Assembly: GCA_014239355.1 (NCBI GenBank)
Contig: JAAZYZ010000067.1
Coordinates: forward strand, 1 to 23,072
Source: Fidelibacterota bacterium
Lineage (GTDB): Bacteria > Marinisomatota > Marinisomatia > SCGC-AAA003-L08 > TMED6
DNA length: 23,072 nucleotides
Direction of reading: 5' to 3'
Shown here: piece after piece, positions 15,395 to 23,072 of the stretch
Numbering within the stretch: position 1 is the first letter of the stretch
Layout: each line of letters begins with the position of its first letter
The notes under the pieces: model-generated
What the model saw: the letters and a program-made list of their open reading frames with translations, nothing else
Told to the model about the DNA's origin: nothing
Databases searched by the model: none
Program-made: the position numbers and the translations under genes

Positions 15395-17448
15395 AAATTT
15401 TTTATAAATTAGTATCAATTATGTTTTTTGCTGTCATTTTTAGTAGTGGAAATGTAGCTATATCTAGAATATATGATATAAATCAAAATATTGTTGATGT
15501 TATTAATGTGAATCAAGGTAAAATAGAACTTGAAGGTTTTATTAGCTTTCAGGCTTGTGATTCTAATGCTTGTATTCCTGTATTTCAGGATATTTCTCAT
15601 TTAATTTTTGACCCTTCTTTTAATCAAAATATTGATTTTTCTGAATCTATTTTATATGAAGATTTTGGTTTTTTAATTACTGACAATTTATCAATTATAG
15701 AAAATGATAATCCATTTATCCCTGATTGGGGTAAAATAGAAATAGAGGGTTTTAGTCCTAAAGATGAATCATCAGTTAAATATACTGTTAATTTTAAAAT
15801 TAATCCTGGATATCATATTTTTACTACAGATACTTTATTGTCACCTTTAGGTACAGGTAATACAGATATATATTGGGAAGAAAATGATTTAATTAGTTTA
15901 GAAAAAAAATATATTGAACCAAATCCATTTATTAAATACAATAAATTATATAAACAAAATATTGGATATCACGATGGAGAAAAACATAGTTATGTTGATA
16001 TTAAACAAAATGATATTAAAGGAGGTAGTCCTCAATCATTATTTAATTTCTTTTTAGGTGCTTTCATTGCAGGTCTTGCTGCAATATTTACACCTTGTGT
16101 ATTTCCAATGATTCCTTTAACAGTTTCATTTTTTACAAATAAAGGTGATAAAAAGCAATCTCAGTCTGGACCAATTATTTATGGGTTATCAATAATTTTG
16201 ATTTTTATAATATTAGGGCTTGGTTTTTCATTTATACTAGGGGCTTCAGCATTAAATGCTTTAGCGACTAGTGCTATAGCAAATTTAGTATTTTTCTTTA
16301 TATTTTTTATATTTGCATTATCATTTTTTGGTGCTTTTGAAATTACGCTTCCAAATGCACTTTTAAATAAAATGAATAAAAAAGCAGACCAAGGTGGCAT
16401 AATTGGAATATTTTTTATGGCATTTACACTTGTTTTAATCAGTTTTTCATGTACTGCCCCTATAGTCGGTAGTGTTTTGATATTATCTGCTGATGGTGAA
16501 TTTTTAAAACCAATTATTGGTATGCTTGGTTTTTCTTTATCTTTTGCATTAGTTTTTACTTTAACGGCGACTTTCCCTAGGTCTCTCGATAATTTACCTA
16601 AAGGGTTTAATTTAAACTCAATTAAAGTATTTCTTGGTTTTATAGAGTTAGCATTTAGTTTGAAATTCTTAAGTAAGGCAGATTTGACAAATCAATGGGG
16701 CATATTAAATAGAGAAATTTATTTATCAATATGGATTGTTATATTTTTATTATTAGGTTTTTATCTGTTAGGTAAAATAAAGCTTTATCATGATAATGAT
16801 AATGATAGAATAGGAATTGTTCGATTATTTTTAGCGATTGCATCTTTTTCTTTTGTAATAGCAATCTTTCCCGGAATGTTTGGTGCACCTCTATCTTGGT
16901 TGAGTGGATATTTGCCTCCACCTAGTACTCAAGAATTTGACATAACAGAACGTTTTGATCAGATCGAATCAGGAAAAACATATAAAGATTTCCCTTCTGA
17001 AGTTAAATATCAAAATTTAAAAAACTTTAAAATGCCCTTGGGATTAAAGGGGTTTTTTGATTATGATGAAGCTATTGAATATGCAAAGAAAGTAAACAAG
17101 CCACTCTTTTTAGATTTCACAGGTTTTGCATGTGAAAACTGCAGATTAATGGAGCATAATGTTTGGTCAAAACCTCACATTTTAGAAATGTTAAAAAATG
17201 ATTTTGTGATAGTATCTTTATTTGTTGATAGTAAATATCAATTAAATGAAGATGATTGGCTATATGATGATGAAAAAGTTATAAAACAATTAGGGTTAAA
17301 GAATTTACAGATTCAAACCAAAAAATTTAATAATGCTGCTCAACCACTATATGTTATTATTGATTATGATGAAAATATATTATCAGATCCAATAGGGTAT
17401 TGTAGCGAAGATGAATTTTATAAGTTTTTAAAAAAAGGAATTAAATAG
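15391..17448 (+). CDS. dsbD: DsbD-type thiol:disulfide interchange protein
   Basis: DsbD-type proteins carry electrons from cytosolic thioredoxin across the inner membrane to periplasmic thiol proteins. The 685-residue protein has a signal segment (1-23) and an extracytoplasmic region holding Cys56 and Cys61 (FQACDSNACIP). About eight membrane helices follow from residue 216, with the redox cysteines at Cys236 (FTPCVFPMIPL) and Cys354 (SFSCTAPIVG). A C-terminal thioredoxin fold carries CENC at 581-584 (DFTGFACENCRLMEHNVW). The extracytoplasmic part looks rearranged: the cysteine-bearing end of the domain comes before the GYHIF...GYHDG half. It overlaps the cyclophilin gene by 4 nt and directly abuts the TlpA-like gene. 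Confidence 0.9.
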   Translation: MKIFYKLVSIMFFAVIFSSGNVAISRIYDINQNIVDVINVNQGKIELEGFISFQACDSNACIPVFQDISHLIFDPSFNQNIDFSESILYEDFGFLITDNLSIIENDNPFIPDWGKIEIEGFSPKDESSVKYTVNFKINPGYHIFTTDTLLSPLGTGNTDIYWEENDLISLEKKYIEPNPFIKYNKLYKQNIGYHDGEKHSYVDIKQNDIKGGSPQSLFNFFLGAFIAGLAAIFTPCVFPMIPLTVSFFTNKGDKKQSQSGPIIYGLSIILIFIILGLGFSFILGASALNALATSAIANLVFFFIFFIFALSFFGAFEITLPNALLNKMNKKADQGGIIGIFFMAFTLVLISFSCTAPIVGSVLILSADGEFLKPIIGMLGFSLSFALVFTLTATFPRSLDNLPKGFNLNSIKVFLGFIELAFSLKFLSKADLTNQWGILNREIYLSIWIVIFLLLGFYLLGKIKLYHDNDNDRIGIVRLFLAIASFSFVIAIFPGMFGAPLSWLSGYLPPPSTQEFDITERFDQIESGKTYKDFPSEVKYQNLKNFKMPLGLKGFFDYDEAIEYAKKVNKPLFLDFTGFACENCRLMEHNVWSKPHILEMLKNDFVIVSLFVDSKYQLNEDDWLYDDEKVIKQLGLKNLQIQTKKFNNAAQPLYVIIDYDENILSDPIGYCSEDEFYKFLKKGIK

Positions 17449-18015
17449 ATGAATTTTATTATATTAATTTTAATTAATATTTCTATAATTTTATCTAATT
17501 CTACTCCATATGGTAGTGATGCACAAGTTAATCAAAAAGAGCCAGAGTATATTCCTATTTATGATTTTGAATTGAATGTTTTAGGCGATGAATTAGACTC
17601 TACAGTAAAATTGAGTGATTTTAATGGAGATGTTGTATTGTTAAATTTTTGGGCTACATGGTGTGGACCATGTATAGTTGAAATACCAGAGTTTAATGAA
17701 CTTTATGCTAAATATAAAGATAGAGGTTTTGAGATATTAGGGGTTAGTGTTAGTGACACTAAGCAGCAATTAGATAAATTTCAAACAAAATTTGATGTGG
17801 ATTATAAAATTTTATATTCGACTCCAGATATAATGAATGATATAAATAGAAATTATGGAGTAAACTCAGTCCCCTTAAGCTATTTGATAAATAGAGATGG
17901 TTTTGTAGTTAGAGGCTATCCTAGTGCTATAATTGGAGAATATTGGACTTCAGCTCTTATAACTGATATTTTAAAATTTTTAGATACTCCATCGAATAAA
18001 TCATCTTATAGATAA
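17449..18015 (+). CDS. TlpA/ResA-family thioredoxin-like protein
   Basis: This is a 188-residue exported or membrane-anchored thiol-disulfide oxidoreductase. A hydrophobic N-terminus (MNFIILILINISIILSNS) is followed by a thioredoxin fold. The active site WCGPC has Cys72 and Cys75 (LLNFWATWCGPC), and the cis-proline loop is in GVNSVPLSYLINRDG. The ATG begins on the base after the DsbD TAG, so the two are coupled. It is a natural periplasmic partner reduced by DsbD. Targets could be cytochrome c apoproteins or other exported thiol proteins; none is shown here. Confidence 0.9.
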   Translation: MNFIILILINISIILSNSTPYGSDAQVNQKEPEYIPIYDFELNVLGDELDSTVKLSDFNGDVVLLNFWATWCGPCIVEIPEFNELYAKYKDRGFEILGVSVSDTKQQLDKFQTKFDVDYKILYSTPDIMNDINRNYGVNSVPLSYLINRDGFVVRGYPSAIIGEYWTSALITDILKFLDTPSNKSSYR

Positions 18016-18020
18016 GAGAG
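18014..18020 (+). promoter_or_regulatory. Ribosome binding site deciding an ATT start
   Basis: AAGAGAG overlaps the TlpA-like stop codon and stands 6 nt before ATT at 18027. From that ATT the frame reads (M)KNYYKYIFAIIIFSFAFS, a complete signal peptide. No ATG, GTG or TTG lies in this frame before 18336, well inside the first repeat module. Confidence 0.55.
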
Positions 18021-18026
18021 TATATA

Positions 18027-20990
18027 ATTAAAAATTATTATAAATATATTTTTGCTATAATTATTTTTAGTTTTGCTTTTTCTATATCGAATATAAAAAT
18101 TAAATCTCCAAGAAGCAGATCAAAACTAAAAATAGGTTCTATTCATCAGATAAAGTGGAAGCCAGCTAAAAAATCAAATATATCTGATAAAATTAAAATA
18201 TATCTTTCTTCTGACTCTGGATTTACTTGGGAGCTGTTAGCTATTACTGAGAATGATGGTGCTTATAATTGGGAAGTCCCTTCTATAAATAGTAAAGAAT
18301 GTTTAATAAAAATTGAAAATTTTGATGGATCATCAATGGGTGTTTCAAGAAAAAGTTTTACTATTGATGGTCCATATATAAACATTATTTCTCCAGGAGA
18401 TCAAATAGTTTTTTCAGGTGGAGAAAAAGCTAAAATTGTATGGAAATCAAAAAAAATAGGTAATGAACTTATCAATGTATACTACTCTATAGATGATGGC
18501 CATAATTGGAAAGTTTTAGTAGATAGAATGGTTGATTCTGGGCTTTATATATGGGATGTTCCTCATCTAGATGATATCTTTTATGATTGTTTTATTAAAA
18601 TTACTACAAATTCTGGAAAAGCAACTCAGATTTCTAAAAAATTTACTATTGTAAATGAAACAAATAAAATTCAAATAACAACTCCAAATGGTGGAGAGCT
18701 TATTGAATCTGGATCTAGATATAATATCAAATGGAATTCTAATGGATTAAAATCAGATTTATTTAAAATATTATTTTCAAGTAATAATGGGAGAACGTGG
18801 GATAGGTTAGAATCTAGAGTGTTAAATACAAACGAATATTTTTGGAAAACTCCTACTATTGAATCTGAAGATTGTAAAATTAAAATAGTTGCCGTAGAAA
18901 ATGAGAATATTTATGATATTTCTGAACAGGTATTCACAATCTCAAAATTATCTAAGTTAAAAATTTCAAATCCAATTAATAAACAAAAATATTATACAAA
19001 TGAAAATATGATAATAAATTGGAATGTTATAAATGTAAGAGGTAAAAAAGTTAATATTTATTACTCTAGAGATAAAGGCCTCTCTTGGAAAACTATAGAT
19101 AGAGCTTTACCTAATAACGGTCAATTTAATTGGGTTTTACCTGTATTTGATACTACTTCATTTTTTTCAAAAATAAAAATTGAGCTTTCAAACAATGTAA
19201 GAATTCATGATATTAGTGAAGGACATTTTATTTTATATGGAAATCCTGAAATTAAAATTAATGTTCCAGAACAAGAGGGATTAGTAATTGAAGATAAATC
19301 AAGTTATAAAATAATTTGGGATTCCAAAAATATAAGAGAAAATAGAGTAAATTTATATTACTCAGATAATGGGGGTTCTAAATGGAAACCTATTGCTATT
19401 GATGTTTCTAATAAAGGGTATTATAATTGGATTGTCCCTAGTTTAAGAACTATTGATTGTATATTCAAAATTGAAAGTTCTGTTCAGCCAGAAATTTATT
19501 CAGTATCTAAATTTAGCATTAAAATAACTGAGAAGCCTTTAATTATAATTGAAAATAATCTAAATAGTCAAATGTATTCAGCTCTTGATTCAATCAATCT
19601 GAATTGGCAGAGTTATAACCTTTCAAATGAATATATAGATATTTTATTATCAATTGATAATGGTAAGAATTGGAAGCCTATTCTTAGTAATATATTAGAT
19701 TCTAAAAGCAAAAAGATTAAAATTCCATTTATTAGCAAAACATCTTCAAATTGTAAAATAAAAATCATGGAATCTTATGAAGTAGATAATTTTGCTACAT
19801 CTGAAGGTACTTTTAAAATTGAAAGACCTAAAGGTGATTTAACGCTCTTGTTTGATAGTCAGAATGAATATGAATATAGTGATATAAAGAAAATTATTTG
19901 GAATAGTAAACATCTAGATGATAAAATGGGTCAAATTTATTATTCAATTAATTCAGGTAAAGATTGGATATTGATTGATCAGGTAGAAATATCAAAGAAA
20001 TATTATGATTGGGATATTCCTAATTTAGATAAATTAGCTAATTCATGTTTATTAAAGATTTTAGTTATTAATGCAGAGTATAATTTTATTGATGATTTAG
20101 GGGCTTATAAAATTAATCCAGCACCTTTTATAAACATAATAAACAATATAAAAGATACTGTTAAGACTAATATGCCATTTTATATACAGACTAATCTCAA
20201 AAATACAAATAATAATTCTTATGATTTATATTATTCTTTATCAAAAGGAATTAAATGGATTAAAATTGATAAAAAAATTAAGAGTTCAAAATATTTGTGG
20301 AATGTACCGTCAATAAAAGGTTTTAATAATATTCTAATTAAAGCAGAATTAAAATCTGATAATACTATTACTGATATTAAAAAGTTTACTATCTTAGAGC
20401 AGAGCATTAATTTAGCTTTATTAACTCCAAATGGTTCTGAACAATTTAGAATTGGTGATAAAGTAAATATTTTATGGAGTATTAAAAAAATATATGATAA
20501 AACCATTGATATTTATTATTCAATTGATGGTGGTAGTAACTGGGAGATTGTAGAGTTAGGAGCACCTAATTCTGGAACATATGATTGGATTATCAAAAAT
20601 AATACTAAATCTAGTGATGCATGTAAGATAAAAGTTCAGAGTAATATAAATAAAGATATTTTTGATGTTAGCGATGGTTTGTTTTCAATTAAGGGTACAG
20701 TTAAAGCATTTAATATTATTACTCCTAATGGAGGAGATTTGATTTACAAAGGAACATCTACTTTTATTTATTGGGAAGATATAAAAAAAGGTATTAACAA
20801 AGTAGATATACTTTATTCAGTAGATGGTGGTAAAAAATGGATTGATATTGTTCAAAATATTGATAATAATGGTATGTATAATTGGGTTATTCCAGATAAT
20901 GTTAGCAGTAAAAAATGTTTAATCAAAATTATTTCATCTTCTAATTCAAAAGAGATAGGTTTATCTGATAATATTTTTACAATTAAATAA
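18027..20990 (+). CDS. Secreted protein of ten Ig-like/Asp-box modules
   Basis: From the likely ATT start the product has 987 residues: a signal peptide, then ten modules of about 95-100 residues with almost no linker. Each follows the plan I.I..P..G......G....I.W.S.......V.I.YS.D.G..W..I......G.Y.W.VP......C.IKI......I.D.S..F.I. Every module thus has an Asp-box-like turn (SIDGGSNW, SVDGGKKW, SSDSGFTW) inside an Ig-like sandwich. Similar PNGGE modules are frequent in large secreted proteins of FCB bacteria. No catalytic domain and no C-terminal sorting domain is visible; it ends right after the tenth module. Attachment or a surface structural role is a guess. The first normal ATG (18336) would delete the signal peptide and most of module 1. 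Confidence 0.75.
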   Translation: MKNYYKYIFAIIIFSFAFSISNIKIKSPRSRSKLKIGSIHQIKWKPAKKSNISDKIKIYLSSDSGFTWELLAITENDGAYNWEVPSINSKECLIKIENFDGSSMGVSRKSFTIDGPYINIISPGDQIVFSGGEKAKIVWKSKKIGNELINVYYSIDDGHNWKVLVDRMVDSGLYIWDVPHLDDIFYDCFIKITTNSGKATQISKKFTIVNETNKIQITTPNGGELIESGSRYNIKWNSNGLKSDLFKILFSSNNGRTWDRLESRVLNTNEYFWKTPTIESEDCKIKIVAVENENIYDISEQVFTISKLSKLKISNPINKQKYYTNENMIINWNVINVRGKKVNIYYSRDKGLSWKTIDRALPNNGQFNWVLPVFDTTSFFSKIKIELSNNVRIHDISEGHFILYGNPEIKINVPEQEGLVIEDKSSYKIIWDSKNIRENRVNLYYSDNGGSKWKPIAIDVSNKGYYNWIVPSLRTIDCIFKIESSVQPEIYSVSKFSIKITEKPLIIIENNLNSQMYSALDSINLNWQSYNLSNEYIDILLSIDNGKNWKPILSNILDSKSKKIKIPFISKTSSNCKIKIMESYEVDNFATSEGTFKIERPKGDLTLLFDSQNEYEYSDIKKIIWNSKHLDDKMGQIYYSINSGKDWILIDQVEISKKYYDWDIPNLDKLANSCLLKILVINAEYNFIDDLGAYKINPAPFINIINNIKDTVKTNMPFYIQTNLKNTNNNSYDLYYSLSKGIKWIKIDKKIKSSKYLWNVPSIKGFNNILIKAELKSDNTITDIKKFTILEQSINLALLTPNGSEQFRIGDKVNILWSIKKIYDKTIDIYYSIDGGSNWEIVELGAPNSGTYDWIIKNNTKSSDACKIKVQSNINKDIFDVSDGLFSIKGTVKAFNIITPNGGDLIYKGTSTFIYWEDIKKGINKVDILYSVDGGKKWIDIVQNIDNNGMYNWVIPDNVSSKKCLIKIISSSNSKEIGLSDNIFTIK
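18090..20987 (+). repeat. Ten tandem protein modules of about 290 nt
   Basis: The modules begin near 18090 (IKIKSPRSR), 18372 (YINIISPGD), 18663 (NKIQITTPNGG) and then about every 290 nt, the last two starting with LALLTPNGS and FNIITPNGG. They are diverged at DNA level, so this is an old protein-level repeat. The last two, with module 3, are closest to the standard PNGG consensus. Confidence 0.75.
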
Positions 20991-20998
20991 TTAAAAAA

Positions 20999-21748
20999 AT
21001 GAAAAATAAAAATAATAATCAATTTTACACCATTTATGGAATTAATAATTCTTGTGAGCTATTAAGGTTAAAAAAAGAACAAATCAATTCAATTTTTTTA
21101 CTTAAAGATGGAAACGCTCTTAGAAATGATTATATCAAAAAAAATATTGTCAATATTAAAGAAAAATGCACAATTCTAAATAAATATGATTTCAATAATA
21201 AATTTAATGACATACGTTCTCAAGGAATAGTAATTAATTTTCACTTTAAACCTTATAATATGTTACCTCAATTTTCAAATACAAATATGTGTTTATTAAT
21301 TCCTGAATCAATAGAAGATCCTCAAAATTTAGGTCAGATTATTAGAACTTCTGAATGTGCTGGCATAGATGGAATATTATTACCTCATCATAGGAGTGTT
21401 GGTGTAACAAATTCAGTTCTTCAGGTTAGTCAAGGTGCTTTTTTAAGTTTGCCAATTTATAATATTGGTAATATTAGTCAAACTTTAAAAACTCTTAAAA
21501 AAGAGGGTTTTTGGGTTATTGGTGTTGAGAATGGTTTAGAAGCTTCTAGTTGGTATGATTTAGATTATTCTGGAAAAATAGTTCTTATTTTTGGTAGCGA
21601 AGGAAAAGGGATTAGAAGTAATACATTAAAGCATTGTGATGCAACGACAACTATACCCATGTTAGGAACCACAAACTCTTTAAATGTTTCTGCTACAATT
21701 AGTGCAATATTATTTGAACGAAACAGGCAATTATTCTCAAAAAAATAG
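20999..21748 (+). CDS. rlmB: TrmH/SpoU-family rRNA 2'-O-methyltransferase, RlmB-like
   Basis: This 249-residue SPOUT-class enzyme transfers methyl from SAM to a ribose 2'-OH, probably on 23S rRNA. The three knotted-domain motifs are present: DPQNLGQIIRTSECAGIDG with the catalytic Arg near residue 116, LIFGSEGKGIR (about 196-206) and PMLGTTNSLNVSATISAILFE (about 220-240). The N-terminal 80 residues (YTIYGINNSCELLRL) form the substrate-binding domain of the RlmB type. The exact target nucleotide is inferred from family only. It starts 8 nt after the repeat-protein gene and is intact. Confidence 0.87.
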   Translation: MKNKNNNQFYTIYGINNSCELLRLKKEQINSIFLLKDGNALRNDYIKKNIVNIKEKCTILNKYDFNNKFNDIRSQGIVINFHFKPYNMLPQFSNTNMCLLIPESIEDPQNLGQIIRTSECAGIDGILLPHHRSVGVTNSVLQVSQGAFLSLPIYNIGNISQTLKTLKKEGFWVIGVENGLEASSWYDLDYSGKIVLIFGSEGKGIRSNTLKHCDATTTIPMLGTTNSLNVSATISAILFERNRQLFSKK

Positions 21749-21862
21749 ATATTAGTTTAAGTCAATATTTGTAGTAGCTCTAATCACCTCTAAAACATAT
21801 TACAATCTTTTACAAAATACATCACTTATTAATTTAAAATATTGTTTAATTAGGACTATATT
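21749..21862 (+). promoter_or_regulatory. Intergenic leader before the pilin gene
   Basis: This 114-nt AT-rich gap separates the methyltransferase from the pilin gene and is among the larger + strand gaps, so a pilin promoter probably lies here. A TTTACA at 21809-21814 resembles a -35 element, but the best TAAAAT at 21835 is 20 nt away, so the pairing is weak. I see no terminator hairpin for the upstream gene. Confidence 0.25.
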
Positions 21863-21904
21863 ATGAGGATACAATGGTACTTAAAAATTAATGTTGGGGG
21901 TTTT

Positions 21905-22321
21905 ATGTTTGGTAAGTTAAAAAAAATAAAAGAAAAAATGAGCCAAGGCTTTACATTGGTAGAAATCTTGGTAGTATTAGTTATTGTTGCGATTCTAGCA
22001 GGATTAGCGTTTGTTTCATATAGAGGATATGTTGATAAAGGTTATGGAAGTGAAGCACAATTATTATTAAAAGAAGTTGCTGGAGCATCTGAAATGTATG
22101 AGGCAATGCATGGAGGGCAGCAAACTACACTGGATGAATTAGAGTCAAAGGCTTTTATTGATGTTAGTGACGCACAAAAACGCAAATGGAAGGTTGAAAT
22201 TTCTGGTGATATGTTTATTGCAACTAGCTCAGATGAGATGGATGGCGGAGCTGGAAAAGAAGTAAGATTTGATAGATTAACGGGTGAATTTTCAGGTTAT
22301 GGTTTTGAGGCTTCTGAATAA
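21905..22321 (+). CDS. Type IV pilin-like protein
   Basis: The product is a prepilin-type protein, 138 residues from ATG 21905. A short basic leader (MFGKLKKIKEKMSQG) ends in the glycine cut by prepilin peptidase. The mature N-terminus FTLVEILVVLVIVAILAGLAF has Glu at position 5, the signature of type IV pilins and pseudopilins. The globular part is small (about 100 residues) with no disulfide pair. A GGGGG stands 4 nt before this ATG. An alternative ATG at 21863 has AGGA 7 nt upstream but would give an unusually long 29-residue leader. pilT overlaps its stop by one base, supporting a pilus role. Confidence 0.87.
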   Translation: MFGKLKKIKEKMSQGFTLVEILVVLVIVAILAGLAFVSYRGYVDKGYGSEAQLLLKEVAGASEMYEAMHGGQQTTLDELESKAFIDVSDAQKRKWKVEISGDMFIATSSDEMDGGAGKEVRFDRLTGEFSGYGFEASE

Positions 22322-23072
22322 TGTCCGCTAGTATAAATGAATTATTGAAATATGCTGTTGAAGCTAAAGCTTCTGATTTACATCTAAGTAGTGGATCTAT
22401 TCCAATGGTAAGAATTGATGGCGTAATGCAAACTCTTCAATTACCTGTAATGACTGATGAAAATATGTTAAATATCAGTAAAGAAGTTTTAAATAATAAT
22501 CAAAATAAAATCCTATCAGATCAGTTAGAAATTGACTTTTCATATGAATTAGAGAATTTCGGAAGATTTAGAGTTAATTTCTTTAATCAAATTAATGGGT
22601 TAGCTGCAGCTTTTAGAATTATCCCATCTTCTATTCTATCATCTGATGAATTGTCTATTCCCCCTATCATTAATCAATTAGCTTTTTTAGATAAAGGTTT
22701 AGTATTATTAACAGGACCAACGGGAAGTGGGAAATCTACAACATTAGCTGCTATGATTAATCATATCAATGAAAATAAAAATAAACATATTATTACGGTT
22801 GAAGACCCTGTTGAATATTATCATAGCTCTATTAAATCATTGATTAATCAAAGAGAATTAGGGCATTCAACTCATTCTTTTGCTAATGCATTAAAATCAG
22901 CGTTAAGGGAAGATCCTGATGTGATATTAGTAGGTGAGATGAGAGACATTGAGACAATACAATTAGCATTAACTGCTGCAGAAACTGGTCATTTAGTTTT
23001 ATCTACTTTACATACATCTAATGCAGTTAAAACTATAGATAGAATTATAGATGTATTTCCTGCAGGGCAAAA
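22321..23072 (+). CDS. pilT: Type IV pilus retraction ATPase PilT (3' end outside the window)
   Basis: This is the first 250 residues of a PilT/GspE-family hexameric ATPase that powers pilus retraction and twitching motility. The N-terminus (MSASINELLKYAVEAKASDLHLSSGSIPMVRIDG) is the standard PilT PAS-like start. The Walker A is GPTGSGKSTT (about 132-141). The Asp box is HIITVEDPVEYYH, the Walker B is LREDPDVILVGEMRD and the His box is TGHLVLSTLHTSNA. PilT rather than PilB is favoured by the short N-terminal domain and the VGEMRD sequence. Its ATG overlaps the pilin TAA (TAATG). The gene is cut by the window edge in DVFPAGQ. Confidence 0.93.
   Translation, partial: MSASINELLKYAVEAKASDLHLSSGSIPMVRIDGVMQTLQLPVMTDENMLNISKEVLNNNQNKILSDQLEIDFSYELENFGRFRVNFFNQINGLAAAFRIIPSSILSSDELSIPPIINQLAFLDKGLVLLTGPTGSGKSTTLAAMINHINENKNKHIITVEDPVEYYHSSIKSLINQRELGHSTHSFANALKSALREDPDVILVGEMRDIETIQLALTAAETGHLVLSTLHTSNAVKTIDRIIDVFPAGQ

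Noticed and set aside
18090..20987. Sialidase or BNR enzyme based on the Asp-box motifs
   Set aside because: The Asp-box turns sit within Ig-like modules; no propeller layout or sialidase catalytic residues are visible.
18336..20990. Starting the repeat protein at ATG 18336
   Set aside because: It would remove the signal peptide and most of the first module, both clearly encoded upstream in the same frame.
1..23072. CRISPR array, tRNA, rRNA, insertion sequence or phage genes
   Set aside because: I found no spaced direct repeats, no cloverleaf or rRNA-like sequence, no transposase and no terminal inverted repeats.

Overview
The window is a strongly AT-rich stretch of bacterial chromosome. 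It opens inside the ribosomal spc/alpha region and ends inside a type IV pilus ATPase gene. Almost all genes lie on the + strand and are tightly packed, often with 1-8 nt overlaps. Three things point to an FCB-group marine bacterium, most like Marinimicrobia (SAR406): the order secY-map-infA-rpmJ with no adk, a secreted beta-helix protein ending in a dockerin-like repeat pair, and a secreted protein of ten 'PNGG...YSxDGGxxW' Ig-like modules. The taxon is inferred from gene order and protein style, not from a marker search.

Layout. 4-7401: rplF, rplR, rpsE, rpmD, rplO, secY, map, infA, rpmJ, rpsM, rpsK, rpsD, rpoA, rplQ, in one uninterrupted operon. 7402-8628: a secreted GHL10/YngK-type glycoside-hydrolase-like protein. 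A textbook intrinsic terminator lies inside its signal-peptide coding region. 8634-11484: hutU and hutI (histidine degradation); hutU is split by one in-frame TGA. 11470-13038: a minus-strand island with a beta-helix/dockerin protein, also split by one in-frame TGA, and a GNAT-like acetyltransferase without a normal start. 13138-14517: pyrF and pyrE; pyrF needs a -1 shift at an A-run. 14519-20990: envelope genes, namely a cyclophilin, a DsbD-type transporter, a TlpA-type thioredoxin and the ten-repeat protein. 20999-21748: an RlmB/TrmH-type rRNA methyltransferase. 21905-23072: a type IV pilin and pilT (incomplete at the window edge).

How the genes fit together. The first third is translation and secretion housekeeping (ribosome, RNA polymerase alpha, SecY, methionine aminopeptidase, IF-1). 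HutU and HutI catalyse consecutive steps of histidine catabolism. PyrE and PyrF are the last two steps of UMP synthesis. Cyclophilin, DsbD and TlpA fit folding and thiol-redox control of exported proteins, and the repeat protein next to them is itself exported and may be a client.

I see no phage, CRISPR array, insertion sequence, tRNA or rRNA. No gene-free stretch exceeds 300 bases. I did not find a clear new multi-gene system. The most unusual content is a set of apparent reading-frame exceptions: two in-frame UGA codons in otherwise intact genes, an in-phase A AAA AAG slip site in pyrF, an apparent ATT start, and one GNAT gene with no start. All lie between 8.6 and 18.1 kb. They are either real recoding or decay, or sequencing/assembly errors, and reads would decide. 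The terminator embedded in a coding region is the other item worth attention.
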